Position numbers and translations under genes: made by a program. Shown here piece after piece: positions 12,501 through 21,680 of a stretch of 64,000 bases of DNA. The stretch spans positions 5,692,270 to 5,756,269 of the forward strand of contig CP137686.1 in assembly GCA_037976565.1 (NCBI GenBank). Reading direction: 5' to 3'. Origin of the DNA: Mesocentrotus franciscanus (lineage: Eukaryota; Echinodermata; Echinoidea; Camarodonta; Strongylocentrotidae). How positions within the stretch are numbered: the stretch's first letter is position 1; every line of letters starts with the position of its first letter. A model generated the notes under the pieces. The model searched no databases. It was not told where the DNA came from and worked only from the letters and a program-made list of their open reading frames with translations.

Positions 12501-13497
12501 AGTAGACAGGTGTCTGCAACAAGCAAAGGCCTTGTTAACAAAGACAAGATTAAGGTAGTAACTCCTGTTACCATCAACTATTCATCTTAAATAGTAGTTA
12601 TTCTCCTATAAGGACCTATTTCCTTGCTCCTTAAGATATTCAAGAATATATTTGCCTCTGCTTAGAGTATCCAAATCTCGAAAGGGAAAGTTAGTGGTAA
12701 AATCTAAACATATAAACCGAAAAACAAACGAAAAATGAACTATATGCCAATTTTGGCTATGAAATTACTTGTATTACCTATATGTACACTGTCATATTAA
12801 GTGGTATATATAATGCATGTGAATCACATTTATATTAAAGCATATGGTAATGTTTGGATATGTTAAATTTAAAAGAAAAGCCTAAGTAAAAGTGAAAAAC
12901 CATCTGGAAATGATGTCTACCACATGAGAAAAAAGAAGGTAACTTATAGGGCAAGTCCATGGTCCAAGATAAGGGACCTTTGCGCCCTTTATGTTCAGAA
13001 TATTTATAATTGAATATTTAACATAATTTGTCATCAAACGTTTCACTTCACATAATATTTTGTTAGATCAGGCTATCAACTTTATACTTTCACCAGGTAA
13101 ACTGCAATATTTGTACAGTCAAACCTGTCTTAGTAGCCACCTCTCTATAAAGGCCACTGTCTATAGTGGACATGTATGTTGTCTCCCTCAAGAAAGAAAT
13201 GTGTGTTGTAGAACCTGTCTAGAAAGGCCACCTGTCTACAGGGTCAACTTTTTCTGTTTCCCTTGAGTGGCCTTTATAGATAGGTTTGACTGTATATTTA
13301 TTCATGATAGCCTTAAATCAAATTGGCCTATTGCAGTCTCAACATTATTGGTTTGTATCGATTCACAGAAACAGACTGGTCCTCTCAAGGCTGGATTGAA
13401 GGCTGCCACCAACAGGCAAAAGCCGGTCATTGATGGAGGTCGAGACAATATGGGAAACCCAAATAAATCATCTCAGAAAACAAATGTGTGGCGCTGA
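568..13497 (+). CDS. CNTROB: Centrobin-like centrosomal coiled-coil protein, 3' part (13 exons)
   Basis: Exons: 568-684, 1135-1221, 4166-4312, 4970-5176, 5923-6215, 6944-7009, 8025-8239, 8817-9323, 9744-9936, 10587-10647, 11302-11371, 12391-12554, 13369-13497 (stop TGA). All junctions are GT-AG and every phase matches, giving 751 residues; the start lies upstream of the window. The first ~290 residues are almost continuous charged coiled coil (runs of E, K, Q, R). A low-complexity Ser/Thr/Pro region follows, then a short basic tail. Identification rests on my recall of vertebrate centrobin: the coiled-coil end (REQRWADKQQQYQTRLAE, then a segment ending NEAVMMVS) parallels centrobin REERQQQVAEDYELRLA and its DEANQLLS, and the protein ends in VWR after a basic stretch, as centrobin does. 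Centrobin is a daughter-centriole protein needed for centriole duplication and elongation. The coding structure is firm; the name is less certain because coiled coils align loosely. Confidence 0.72.
821..841 (+). repeat. (GA)n microsatellite
   Basis: About ten uninterrupted GA units in a CNTROB intron. Confidence 0.95.
850..992. repeat. Dispersed repeat, copy 1
   Basis: The stretch with GGAGCTCCATGGAATTCC, CTGACCAATCAGGAAAA and TGTCTCTCTCAGCTAGCTATG recurs in diverged form at about 19715-19850 in the same orientation. No coding potential or clear termini were found. Confidence 0.6.
1804..1847 (-). other. Stem-loop in the LINE 3' region
   Basis: AGGGAACCC and GGGGTTCCCT pair as arms around a 23-base loop containing AAGCTTAAGCTT. 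It lies in the 3' untranslated part of the retrotransposon, where some LINEs carry an RNA signal recognised by their own RT. That role is inference. Confidence 0.6.
2206..3606 (-). CDS. Fusion ORF: ORF1 N-terminus joined to reverse transcriptase
   Basis: An uninterrupted frame extends upstream to 3714 (502 codons). I prefer the ATG at 3606, just after the TATA-like region, giving about 466 residues. The first ~45 residues (MSTTRSKSMPSM, then a short amphipathic helix) look like the start of a LINE ORF1 protein. They run straight into reverse transcriptase at IIHERLYSYL. Visible RT motifs are [34 protein letters not shown] and the catalytic FADDT, followed by thumb and C-terminal sequence (QKRAIRLI). 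The endonuclease and RT fingers are missing, but no stop or frameshift is present. Activity is unlikely without those parts. Confidence 0.8.
   Translation of the reverse strand: MSTTRSKSMPSMAIIIKEILDSSDFINAIAEAVERKLEDIMSELNGQIIHERLYSYLVKNELLIPEQFGFRKNCSTDMSVLYLSNKISQASDRSEFCLGIFMDLSKAFDTIDHHILLNKLSYYGVRGLALDWFRNYLYDRKQYVVVNGVRSQSCSIFYGIPQGSILGPLIFLIYINDIVHSTTLCDYSLFADDTSVVMSHSNIHELMSSANKEIEKLYSWFCSNKLSLNLDKTNYIIFRSRNRRVPYNINPLIIGGSTIKQVENVKFLGVILNEFLSWKPHIDNVCSKISRGSGVLSRLRHVLPQNILITIYNIIILPHLIYCNTTWGHTFPSHLNKLEILQKRAIRLIAWSIGYVHSSPLFYKLRTLPLKLLVSFGTLIFMFKYNSGLLPQIFNDMFTLNSNVHSYNTRQSRQFHKPKVRTTTAQHSFHFNAIQQWNALDKSTKSSTTLSRFKTLCRNTFLLSLK
4400..4475. repeat. Small inverted repeat in a CNTROB intron
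   Basis: GTATCTCATTAGTCAGAATC and the matching arm GATTCTGACTATTGAGATAC-like sequence near 4455-4473 flank a short centre. It is probably a small foldback MITE. Confidence 0.7.
5530..5852 (+). repeat. 320-bp dispersed repeat, copy 1
   Basis: It starts GGGCTCTCATGGGGAA and continues through ACCAGGATTAGCCTTCAG and CCACCAAGTCTGGTGTCAG. Two other copies lie in the window: inverted at about 11925-12200 and direct at about 53969-54276. No ORF, no tRNA-like boxes; family unknown. Confidence 0.85.
6301..6862. repeat. Possible 560-bp inverted-repeat element
   Basis: Starts GGGCCGCTATTCTGAGAT and ends with GAGATAAAATAGCCCC, which are imperfect inverted copies. The interior repeats fragments of TTTTATCTCA. 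Weak call; it fills most of the intron before exon 6944-7009. Confidence 0.4.
7550..7928. mobile_element. 380-bp MITE with CTACCGCAA termini, intact copy
   Basis: The left end CTACCGCAACTACAGTAT and right end ATCGTATTTGCGGTAG are inverted repeats. A second copy is cut by the assembly gap (33616-33825). A third is split in two (40573-40720 and about 42880-43008) by an insertion of about 2.1 kb. The copies define one another's boundaries. Confidence 0.8.
8512..8740 (+). repeat. Fragment of the TTAA-element family seen at 48835-51205
   Basis: GATAAACGACTTCGCATAG, AAGAAAATGGCGATGCC and AATAAATCTCTCAGAA match 49285-49430 plus 51155-51190. Here those two blocks are contiguous, which shows that the 49 kb copy is interrupted. 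A degenerate 3' end (GGGGGTGAGGTTT) is still visible. Confidence 0.75.
10012..10215 (+). mobile_element. tRNA-derived SINE
   Basis: The head has pol III promoter-like boxes: TGGCTTATTGGTAGAGCAGTGG (A box) and GGTCCCCAGTTCAAAACC (B box) about 30 bases later. A non-tRNA body follows, ending near AAGCAGTCAGTAAAACAAAC. It lies in the CNTROB intron between exons 9744-9936 and 10587-10647. Confidence 0.75.
11925..12200 (-). repeat. 320-bp dispersed repeat, inverted copy
   Basis: Reverse complement of the repeat at 5530-5852, ending AGTTCCCCATGAGAGCCC. It sits immediately before the duplicated exon boundary at 12212. Confidence 0.85.
12212..12437 (+). repeat. ~112-bp tandem duplication spanning a CNTROB splice acceptor
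   Basis: TCACTCTGCAGGTAAGACAG occurs at about 12270 and again at 12380, each followed by a TTGAGAAAGAG-type exon start. Intron sequence before each is also duplicated. The right copy is the real exon 12391-12554. The left copy has a usable acceptor, but its exon-like part runs into intron sequence with no clear donor. Confidence 0.85.
13114..13294. mobile_element. MITE with TACAGTCAAACCTGTC termini, copy 1
   Basis: The left end TACAGTCAAACCTGTCTTAG and right end ATAGATAGGTTTGACTGTA are inverted repeats. Both begin or end on TA, as in Tc1/mariner-type insertions. The interior repeats GGCCACCTGTCTA-like words. The right end is 74 bp from the last CNTROB exon. Confidence 0.8.
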
Positions 13498-14180
13498 GGT
13501 GGATGCTGGACCGAAGACTGCCACCAACAGGCAAAGACCAGCCATGAATAGAGGTCTAAACAATACAGGAAACCCAAATAAATCCTTTCAGAAAACAAAA
13601 GTGTGGCGCTGAGGTGGATGCTGGACCAAAGACTGCCACCAACAGGCAAAGACTAGCCATGTATGGAGGTCGAGACAATACAGGAGACCCAAATAATTCA
13701 TTTCAGAAAACAAAACTGTGGCGCTAAGGTAGATGCACAGCGCCATCAACAGGCCAAGATTAGTACAGGTCTACACAGTGTGAAGACGTCTGAAACGTGG
13801 AGACATCAGGAAACCCAAATAAATCATCTTAGAAATCAAAAGTGTGGTGCTGAGGTGGATGCACAGCGCCATCAAGAGGCCAAGATTAGTACAGGTCTAC
13901 ACAGTGTGAAGACGTCTGAAACGTGGAGACATCAGGAAACCCAAATAAATCATCTCAGAAAACAAAAGTGTGGCGCTGAGGTGGATGCACAGCGCCATCA
14001 AGAGGCCAAGATTAGTACAGGTCTACACAGTGTGAAGACGTCTGAAACGTGGAGACATCAGGAAACCCAAATAAATCATCTTAGAAATCAAAAGTGTGGT
14101 GCTGAGGTGGATGCACAGCGCCATCAACAGGCCAAGATCAATACAGGTCTACATAGCATGGAGACGTGTCAACTGTGAAG
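13401..14180 (+). repeat. Tandem array derived from the last CNTROB coding exon
   Basis: Three units of about 115 bp (phased at 13401, 13516 and 13631) are followed by units of 126 bp (CAGCGCCATCAA at 13738, 13864, 13990 and 14116). Each unit repeats the exon text around GGAAACCCAAATAAATCATC and AAACAAAAGTGTGGCGCTGA. The first unit carries the gene's real stop. Later units lie in the 3' UTR, where the 126-bp units keep another frame open (13663-14178). They alternate TTAGAAATC and CTCAGAAAAC, a 252-bp higher-order repeat. Confidence 0.92.
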
Positions 14181-14478
14181 CCCTGTTTACCCATGACACT
14201 GTTAACCTACCTAATTTAACAATCTGCAAGGTAAATTAGAAACAGTTGTGTGTACATGAAAGGCAAGATGGAGCAAACTGGAAAAAACTAAGAGGCTGTA
14301 TTCAACAATAGTTACCATCATGTATGCATACTTTATGATCACTGTGATTTGATACTGAAAAACCAGAAACTCTCACCAGTGGCTATTTTTACATGAAGAA
14401 ACCATTGTGAATCTTAGAAATTTAGTCTTGTGTCTACTGTGTTTCAGTTATTTTGTGGCATGAAACTTCCGCAAATCT

Positions 14479-14622
14479 GGGCCCTGTTTCATAAAACTTG
14501 TTATCAATAACAATAGCTAAATTTCTATGACAAATTTGCTCTCAGCCAATCAAATGCCAAGATTTCAGTAGCTTATAACAACTATCGTAACTTGTTATTG
14601 AAAAGTTTTATGAAACGGCCCA
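14479..14622. mobile_element. ~145-bp MITE with GGGCCCTGTTTCATAAAAC termini
   Basis: The left arm includes GTTTCATAAAACTTGTTATC and the right arm AGTTTTATGAAACGGCCC, an extended near-perfect inverted repeat. No coding content. It is in the presumed 3' UTR or intergenic DNA after CNTROB. Confidence 0.8.
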
Positions 14623-15597
14623 GAACCATCTGCAACATTTGCAAAACACTTGATGCGTGTAACAGATCTGGTTTTACAGTGTACAGATTTGTTTCATGCA
14701 CTAAGCTTATGTAATTTTATTCTATGTACCGAATATGAAGATTCTAGGCTTCTGATTGGTCAAATTCCAGGCATGAAATTCACTACTGACTGCTGGGCAG
14801 TAAAGCGAAAAATATTGATCGGTCATAGTTGCATTTACACTGCAAGGACACAAGGACACAACGCTCAGTGAGACAAGTGCTATGCTCTTAGACAGGTTAA
14901 TCTTCCTAGACTCTATAATAGATACACTTTTAACAGGCATATTTTGTTAGAATTTCTATATTTGAGATTGACATGAGGGATGCAGTATATAAAATAAATA
15001 TTGACTGCTCATTTTTCGGGTCATGTTGAAAACTATAGCTCCTTCTGTGATCTCGAGACTGCATTATGCCCCTCAACTTTGTCTTGGGTCACAGTACAGA
15101 TTCAAGATCACCGTGGGCAAATGTTTGACCCGTGCCTCTCAAAGCAGTCAATATTTGTTTTATTACTGCAGCATTTTCAGGGGATTTACTGCATCATACC
15201 TGAATGGCAAAGTCCACCGAGTTTAATTAAGGATTATGGAGTAATGATCTTAGAATACACAGTAACTCGGTGCATAACTATTGAAGAGCACAAATCATTC
15301 ATCCTAAATAACTCAGTACCTCCTTGATACCTCAATCACACTGCCAAACTGACTCCAAACAGCTTCATTTTAACCATTTTAGCCATTGTCTTGGGATATT
15401 TTCAAATGATAATCAAGCAGCTCCTTTTTACCCAGAGCTACTTTGAAACTTAATGTTACATGTCTGATATTGTTTTGTTTATTTTTTTCTTGTTAAGATA
15501 ACAATCGAGTCTTATCATTATATTACATTGTAGCACCTTGAGTGGTATTACATGTATATCAGAAAGAGCACAGTAGAAATACTTATTATAATGTAAA

Positions 15598-15792
15598 TAC
15601 AGTCAAACCTGCTTTAGTGACCACCTGTATAGAAAGACCACCTGTCTACAAAGACAACATTTTTTGTTTCCCTTCTACATGGTTTCTCATTGGTACATGT
15701 ACTAAAGGCACCTGTACATAAAGCCCACCTGCCTATAAAGCCCACTTTTCATGTTTCCCTTGAGCAGTCTTTATATACAGGTTTCACTGTAC
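15598..15792. mobile_element. MITE with TACAGTCAAACCTG termini, copy 2
   Basis: Same family as 13114-13294. It starts TACAGTCAAACCTGCTTTAG and ends CAGGTTTCACTGTA. Confidence 0.8.
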
Positions 15793-15820
15793 ATGTATTT
15801 ATTGAGTCTGTAGTTGGCCT

Positions 15821-16260
15821 GGGGAGTGTTTCACAAAGACTAAGATCAACTTAAGTTGGACTTGAACTATGGCAGGCCATTCATGCCACTGGTTGCTCTC
15901 ACCATTTGTCTCTCAAGGGACGTCACAAATCTACAGAAGAAAAGAAGTTACTTACATTGTAAACTTAAGTTATATTTAAAACTTGGACTTATGCTACGGT
16001 ATGCGATTTATGCCCTTAAAAGGTTTTTAACCAGATGTAAAAATTAGAGGGAAAAAACCTAAGAAATTATGATCTTTAGATAATATTTTGTCCTTCAATA
16101 ATGAATTATCAAAAATGTAAATTCTGTAGATTTGTGACCACGATTTGTACGTCCCTTGAGAAACCGATGCCAGGAATGGTTAGAGGAACTAGTGGCATGA
16201 ACGGCCTGCCATAGTTCAAGTCCAACTTAAGTCGATCTACGTCTTTGTGAAACACTCCCC
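15821..16260. mobile_element. 440-bp foldback MITE, arms over 100 bp
   Basis: Starts GGGGAGTGTTTCACAAAGAC and ends GTCTTTGTGAAACACTCCCC, which are exact reverse complements. The arms continue inwards through CTTGAACTATGGCAGGCC and CAAGGGACGT to TCTGTAGATTTGTGA. The centre is AT-rich and non-coding. Confidence 0.9.
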
Positions 16261-16261
16261 T

Positions 16262-16896
16262 GGTGTTGGTCTCGTTTGACTGAGGTATCAACTCTTTACA
16301 TTTGCAGCTTGTCATTTTATAGTTGATTATCAGAATTAAATTCCGTTCTCATGGTATCTGGAAAGTACGAGTCTTATGTGTGAAGACAGTCGTTCAGTAC
16401 TTTTGAACCCATTGTCTATGGGAACCGGGGGGTCCCTGTGTTAAGTCTTTGGGAATTAGAAAATTCAGAAGTCCACAGGTTATTTATACGTAAATTCAAT
16501 GTATTTTAATTGTTGCTATAAAGTACCACCTTAATTGCCAATCTATATCCTTGCATGGGCATGGATAAGTGTTTGTATAACTCATTCTTATTTGAATATT
16601 TCAAAAAAAATCAGGATTTATTCATATCTTCAAATTAACTGGTGATGTACATGTAGATATACATATCTTAACCAAAGCATAATTTCATTAAATTTTATTT
16701 AATTATTATATTCAATATGACACTTTTGTTCTCCCATTAGATGTTTCATTTTCATTAACATTCCTCAGAGCACTACTAGCATCTCTGTCTTCAATGTGCT
16801 AGCGGATATATAGTTAATACATGTATAGATCTGTACATTACATGTTTTAAACATTTGACAATCACATAATGTATAATCAAACCTATGTTTGTCTTG

Positions 16897-16927
<31 letters not shown>

Positions 16928-19900
16928 AAATAAGATTTTTTTGTCAGCCATGTAAATCATTCCATGTTTTAGTACTATAGTGTACATTAAACAAGTACAT
17001 CATTTAAAAAAAGAAATTGCATTGACAATGACATAGTAACACTTGTTTGTGTATGAGATAACAGTGTAGGCCATACGGTGTATATCATTCCATACTCTAT
17101 CAGAGTACCATTTACTTTCATGAGAATATCAAACTTTAAAATTAAAAGAAAATATCAGCTGCTTTTGAAAATGGCTACAAATCAGTTTTTGTATCTACAT
17201 GTAATTCAAACGAATGGGAATATAAATTATGAATATCATTACCTCATAAATGTATATTTGATATTCTAATACACATACATTTTGTTTTAATTTGAATGTA
17301 CATATGTGACTGTGGTGAAGTTGTTTTTTCAATGTGATTTGCAGTTGTGTGTATTTTTGTATTCATGTATTTGTATTTATTTGAAAATAAATCACCTTGC
17401 CAAATCAAAATAACAATGTTTTTGTTTAGTTATTTTTTGCTACTTTTTTCACCATAATATGAGGCATGGTTGAATTGTGATGGATCATTGAGTTGTACAA
17501 TCAGAATTAATCTCAAACTATTGCAGTGAAACCGCACTTTGAGGTGTAAAAACAATTCTGAATGTACTCATTATTTTTTCAACATAGAAAATCTTATGTA
17601 TTAATTGCAAAGACAAAATTTTAAGTGAACTAGTGCTTGCAGCATAGAAAGGATGAGACTAGAACAAATTACAGCAAGAAGATGGTACTATTTTGTTTGT
17701 ATCAATTTAATACCTTACACTTGAAAACAATTGCTTTCAACTACAAATACTACGAAATACATGTAATAAGGCAGAAGAACAAGTATCATACTTACAATAC
17801 ATTCTATTTTCATCTGATTGAAACATCTAGAAATGCAAGACAAGAAAATATTGCGTTTTCTGGATGATCTGCAAATGATGAGCTTATAATATAACTAAAA
17901 ATTTGGAATCAGGATACAGACAGTTTTCAAAAGTTCACTATGAAACTCAATCTTATTGTGGAAGAATCTATGATTGCATTGCATCTATTTTTTGTAAAAA
18001 ATACAAAAAATTATGTGGATGTTTGTAATCCAATATTTCCAAAAAGCAACAACAAATGTTCAGATTGTTGTAAACAATTGTACAATACAATGGATAATCA
18101 TTGTAAAATAACTGAAAAGCAAGAAATAAGCATTTATAAAAAAAAGAGTTGATGTCTTCATCAAATATAAAAACAAATGTGAGCACATCGCAGTGGACTG
18201 TTCAATAAAAGATGTTCTGTATATTGAACCAAAACATGTAGCTACAAACAATACCAGGCGATGGTTCAAAATATTATCTGGTGCTTTGGGTAGGATCCCA
18301 TACATGCAAATTGACATTTGGTATGGGGTTTTAATATTTCATCAATAAAACCTTCTACAATATAACTGGTATACAAGCAACAACAAGTATCCAAATACAT
18401 GGTTAAAAATTTGACCTTTACAATACGATACTTAGTCACTGTAAAACAATGGAATGGCAAGAAATAAAATATCAGATATCGCATATAAAAACAAAGTCAG
18501 CAAGCTACGCTGTTTAGTTAAAAATAAACACCTTACTGTATAGAGCAGCACAACATATAGTTACAATACAATGGTTACGGTTCAACATATTGGCTGCTCA
18601 GGATAACATAAGATCCCATACAACAAGGAGTTTAGTACTGCATCAATAAAACCCGTATACATCTAATCAATATTTTACTCTCGTGTTAAGTCAAAATGAA
18701 AGTTCATAATGTTGTGTTGATATTGTGTTGATATTTATTTTGTACAACAGAGACTGTATGCACTACATGCATAACCACTGGTTAAATAGACCAGTTCAGA
18801 GATAACACATGTACAAATGGCCCCTCAATATCCACAGATCTTTTAAACCTGGATACGTTCCACTCGGTACATTATAGAATTATCATTGCCAAAAGTAATG
18901 GGGGTGCTTCATGAATACCTTTCGTTTGCCCTCTTGAAAAGAATACTTTTCATCTGTGTATCATAGAATGTACTGTCAGTGCGTAAAAGAATAATTACAT
19001 GCCTTTTGTCTCGATGAGTTTGACAGTTTTATACAGATGCCCCTGCCCGTGAGCAGATACTACCAGGGGTACTTGAATCTCTGAACTGGCTTATTCTTGA
19101 GTTCCTCCATCTCATAAGCAAGATATTCATCTCGTATACATATTGACCACTGGTCAAAGTAGGGATTGATATTGATGCATATTCGTTGCATAAACAGCCA
19201 GAAAACTACTTGTATATGAAATTTCGAACCTACACAGTTATTGCATCAGCATGAATGCAACAACTTCTTACCAGCTCCTACAACTATAGAGATGTTTCAT
19301 CTGTACACATATATTATACGGAATAGCAATTACTTTGCACTGTGTATAGATGCAAACAAGAGAAGTACTGAAACTGTTTCTTGATAAATACGTCCTTAGA
19401 AAACTACATCCTTAGAAAAAATACCTACATATATCTATCTACTTTGGCACAGCCATACATGTAGATCTCTCCTATGCTACATGTTAACGTATGTACAAAG
19501 AGAATACAAGTCCATATAGAATACTTAGATCAAAACAAGGAATATAACATTGAATCAGAAGTGATGAAAGACTCACAACATTTAAGAAAATCTTTGGTAG
19601 CACAAGTTAAATGCAATCAGTTGCACTCACTGCAGACAAGGCATATTGAGAGAGATAGTTGTAACACGAGCAGCTACGCACATGCAAGATGGGTCATAGG
19701 TTAAACCAGGGAGCTCCAAATAGTTCACTCCCATGTAAAATCTCTATGAGAAGGAACTATTCTGGAGCTTCATGAAATGCCTAACCAATCAGAAGCAATT
19801 TCCGGTGACGTAACTTTCTCTCTCAGGTAGCTATGACTGTCAAGGTTTTTGCCTTCTCAAATTAAGTCCTGAATGGCACTACAGCTTTAGACATGGCAGT

Positions 19901-20120
19901 TAAATTTATCTTCAACCGATACATACATCTGTCACACACAGTATTACATAATATGACAACAAGGCAACCGTTTGAATCAGGTACAAACCAAGTCGTCAAC
20001 AAAAACAAACAAAAAACATTTCAGGTACAGAAAATCAGCTGCCATAAAACCCTGAATGGAAGGATTGTGTAGATGAGACACTGTTTTTATACATATTTAA
20101 TCAGGAATCAGTTGATGAGC
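16262..20120. other. Intergenic AT-rich stretch without a recognised gene
   Basis: I see no exon with recognisable protein similarity on either strand. Present are a (TG)n microsatellite at about 16897-16927 and an AATAAA at about 17386 that could end a long CNTROB 3' UTR. There is also a diverged tandem duplication (about 18060-18390 versus 18390-18700, sharing GATCCCATACA and CATCAATAAAACC) and the second copy of the 850-992 repeat at about 19715-19850. Confidence 0.6.
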
Positions 20121-20126
20121 TTATCT

Positions 20127-20669
20127 TTTGGGATAGTTGAGTTCTTGTTTATGACCGCAAATGCCTTCAAAGTGCATGGTTATTGCTCTTATTCTTATTT
20201 ATGACATTTCTAATGCCCTTTTAGAACCCAGAATTGCTATGAAGGTAATGTTAGACCCCAAAATGTGTGAATTTAGATTGAATACGATCATACCAATTCA
20301 GCTCCACTTTTAAAAAAATACGGAGATCGTTAATTAATTAATTAGATAATAACAATACACGAGCCGGCTGGTTGTGCGTATTATAAGCAACACGAAAAAG
20401 CCAACAAAAAGCCAATATTGGCATTGGCTGGAATAAAACGTATAAGGCGCCATCTCATTTTTCAACGGCTGGTTCAAAATTACCGAATATTTGGTATCAC
20501 CACATATATTTGTGGATATTTCAGCCGTCTCTGAACCGATTTTGATCAAACAAAGATGATTTTGTCATTTAAATTGTATATTCTTTCAAATTTGACACTC
20601 AGTTTTTCATTATCTGACAAAAAATTTATTTTGTGTAGCGCCCTCTGCAACAAAACTCAACTATCCCTT
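20127..20669. mobile_element. 540-bp TIR element (GGGATAGTTGAGTT family), intact copy
   Basis: Starts near GGGATAGTTGAGTTC and ends AACTCAACTATCCCT followed by TTAA. The same element in opposite orientation occupies 54283-56316, where a retrotransposon interrupts it. TTAA at the right edge suggests a Kolobok- or piggyBac-like target. Confidence 0.85.
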
Positions 20670-21309
20670 TAAAGTTCATTGCGGGTATCACCTCTACAGC
20701 TCTTAAATGATGTCCGGGAGTTCCCCTATGGTGCCAACAAGTCTTAGCTCAAATGGACTTTCCAGAGTCAAATTTGGACTTGAAATAGTTTTTTCACTGT
20801 TTTCAAAGGCACTAATTTATTCAATGGGAATAAATTTCACAATGGTGGTACCTGCTCCAGTTTTTTTGCAGATAGAAAATGAAGCCATTTTAGTCCATAA
20901 ACATTGATCAACACTGCATTTCGGCAAGATTTGCCGGCCACAGCATTGAAGGAGTTAAGTGACCTGGGATTGTATTATGAAAACGATGGTTATTTGTCAT
21001 AATAAATCAAAATTTGGACAAGTCATTGGTTAATGTCAGTGCAAAGCCAGCTACATTTCGCGCAAAGTTAAAAGAGATATCTGCACAAGCACCAATGGTA
21101 AGTGTTAGTTCCCTGCAATGTCAGTTTGTTATGACAATTAACATCACTTTCCCTAACATTTAAAATAACAACGTTTTCATAATACAGTCCCAAACTCTTT
21201 CACCCTTTCTAGTCTTTATCATATTGGTTACAACTGAATTCCTATCTGAATAAGGCTCTATCTATTCCTAACCTTACTCTTATCGTATGAATATGCTAAT
21301 GGTTGTAAC

Positions 21310-21680
21310 TTTCATTGCCCCCCCCCCCCCTAGTTCTCTCTCTGTCTCTCACTGTCTCTTCCCGTCTCTCTCTCTCCCCTGTCTCGTCCCTTCTCCCCTA
21401 GTTGTATCTCCCATTTCGATCATTGCTCCTCTCTTTCACTCCTTAACTAAGAATGATTTGTATTCACCCATTCTCCCTTCATTCATATCTGCTCTTGCAA
21501 TATACTGTTGTATTCTCCCTATTGCTGTCAAAGTTCCCGTCTTTCATCCATTTTCTTAGAACCAAATGTTGTGTCCTTCCCCCCATCATAATTTCTCTCT
21601 CATCCCTTCTAATACATCCTACTGTTTTCTCACACTGCCGGCACAATTCCTCTCTTTCTTCTCTTCTCTTGCAACCTATT
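21310..21680. repeat. Polypyrimidine-rich tract
   Basis: A run of C followed by long CT-rich sequence (purine-rich on the HLTF strand). The last ~20 HLTF codons and the stop read into its edge, which gives this protein a basic tail (LQEKRRKRG) beyond the usual HLTF end. Confidence 0.7.

Noticed and set aside
13663..14178. 171-codon ORF after the CNTROB stop
   Set aside because: It is an out-of-frame reading of exon-derived 126-bp repeats with no independent start context or similarity. Treated as a repeat.
14650..15327. Short plus-strand ORFs after CNTROB
   Set aside because: No similarity recognised, no splice context, and lengths expected by chance.
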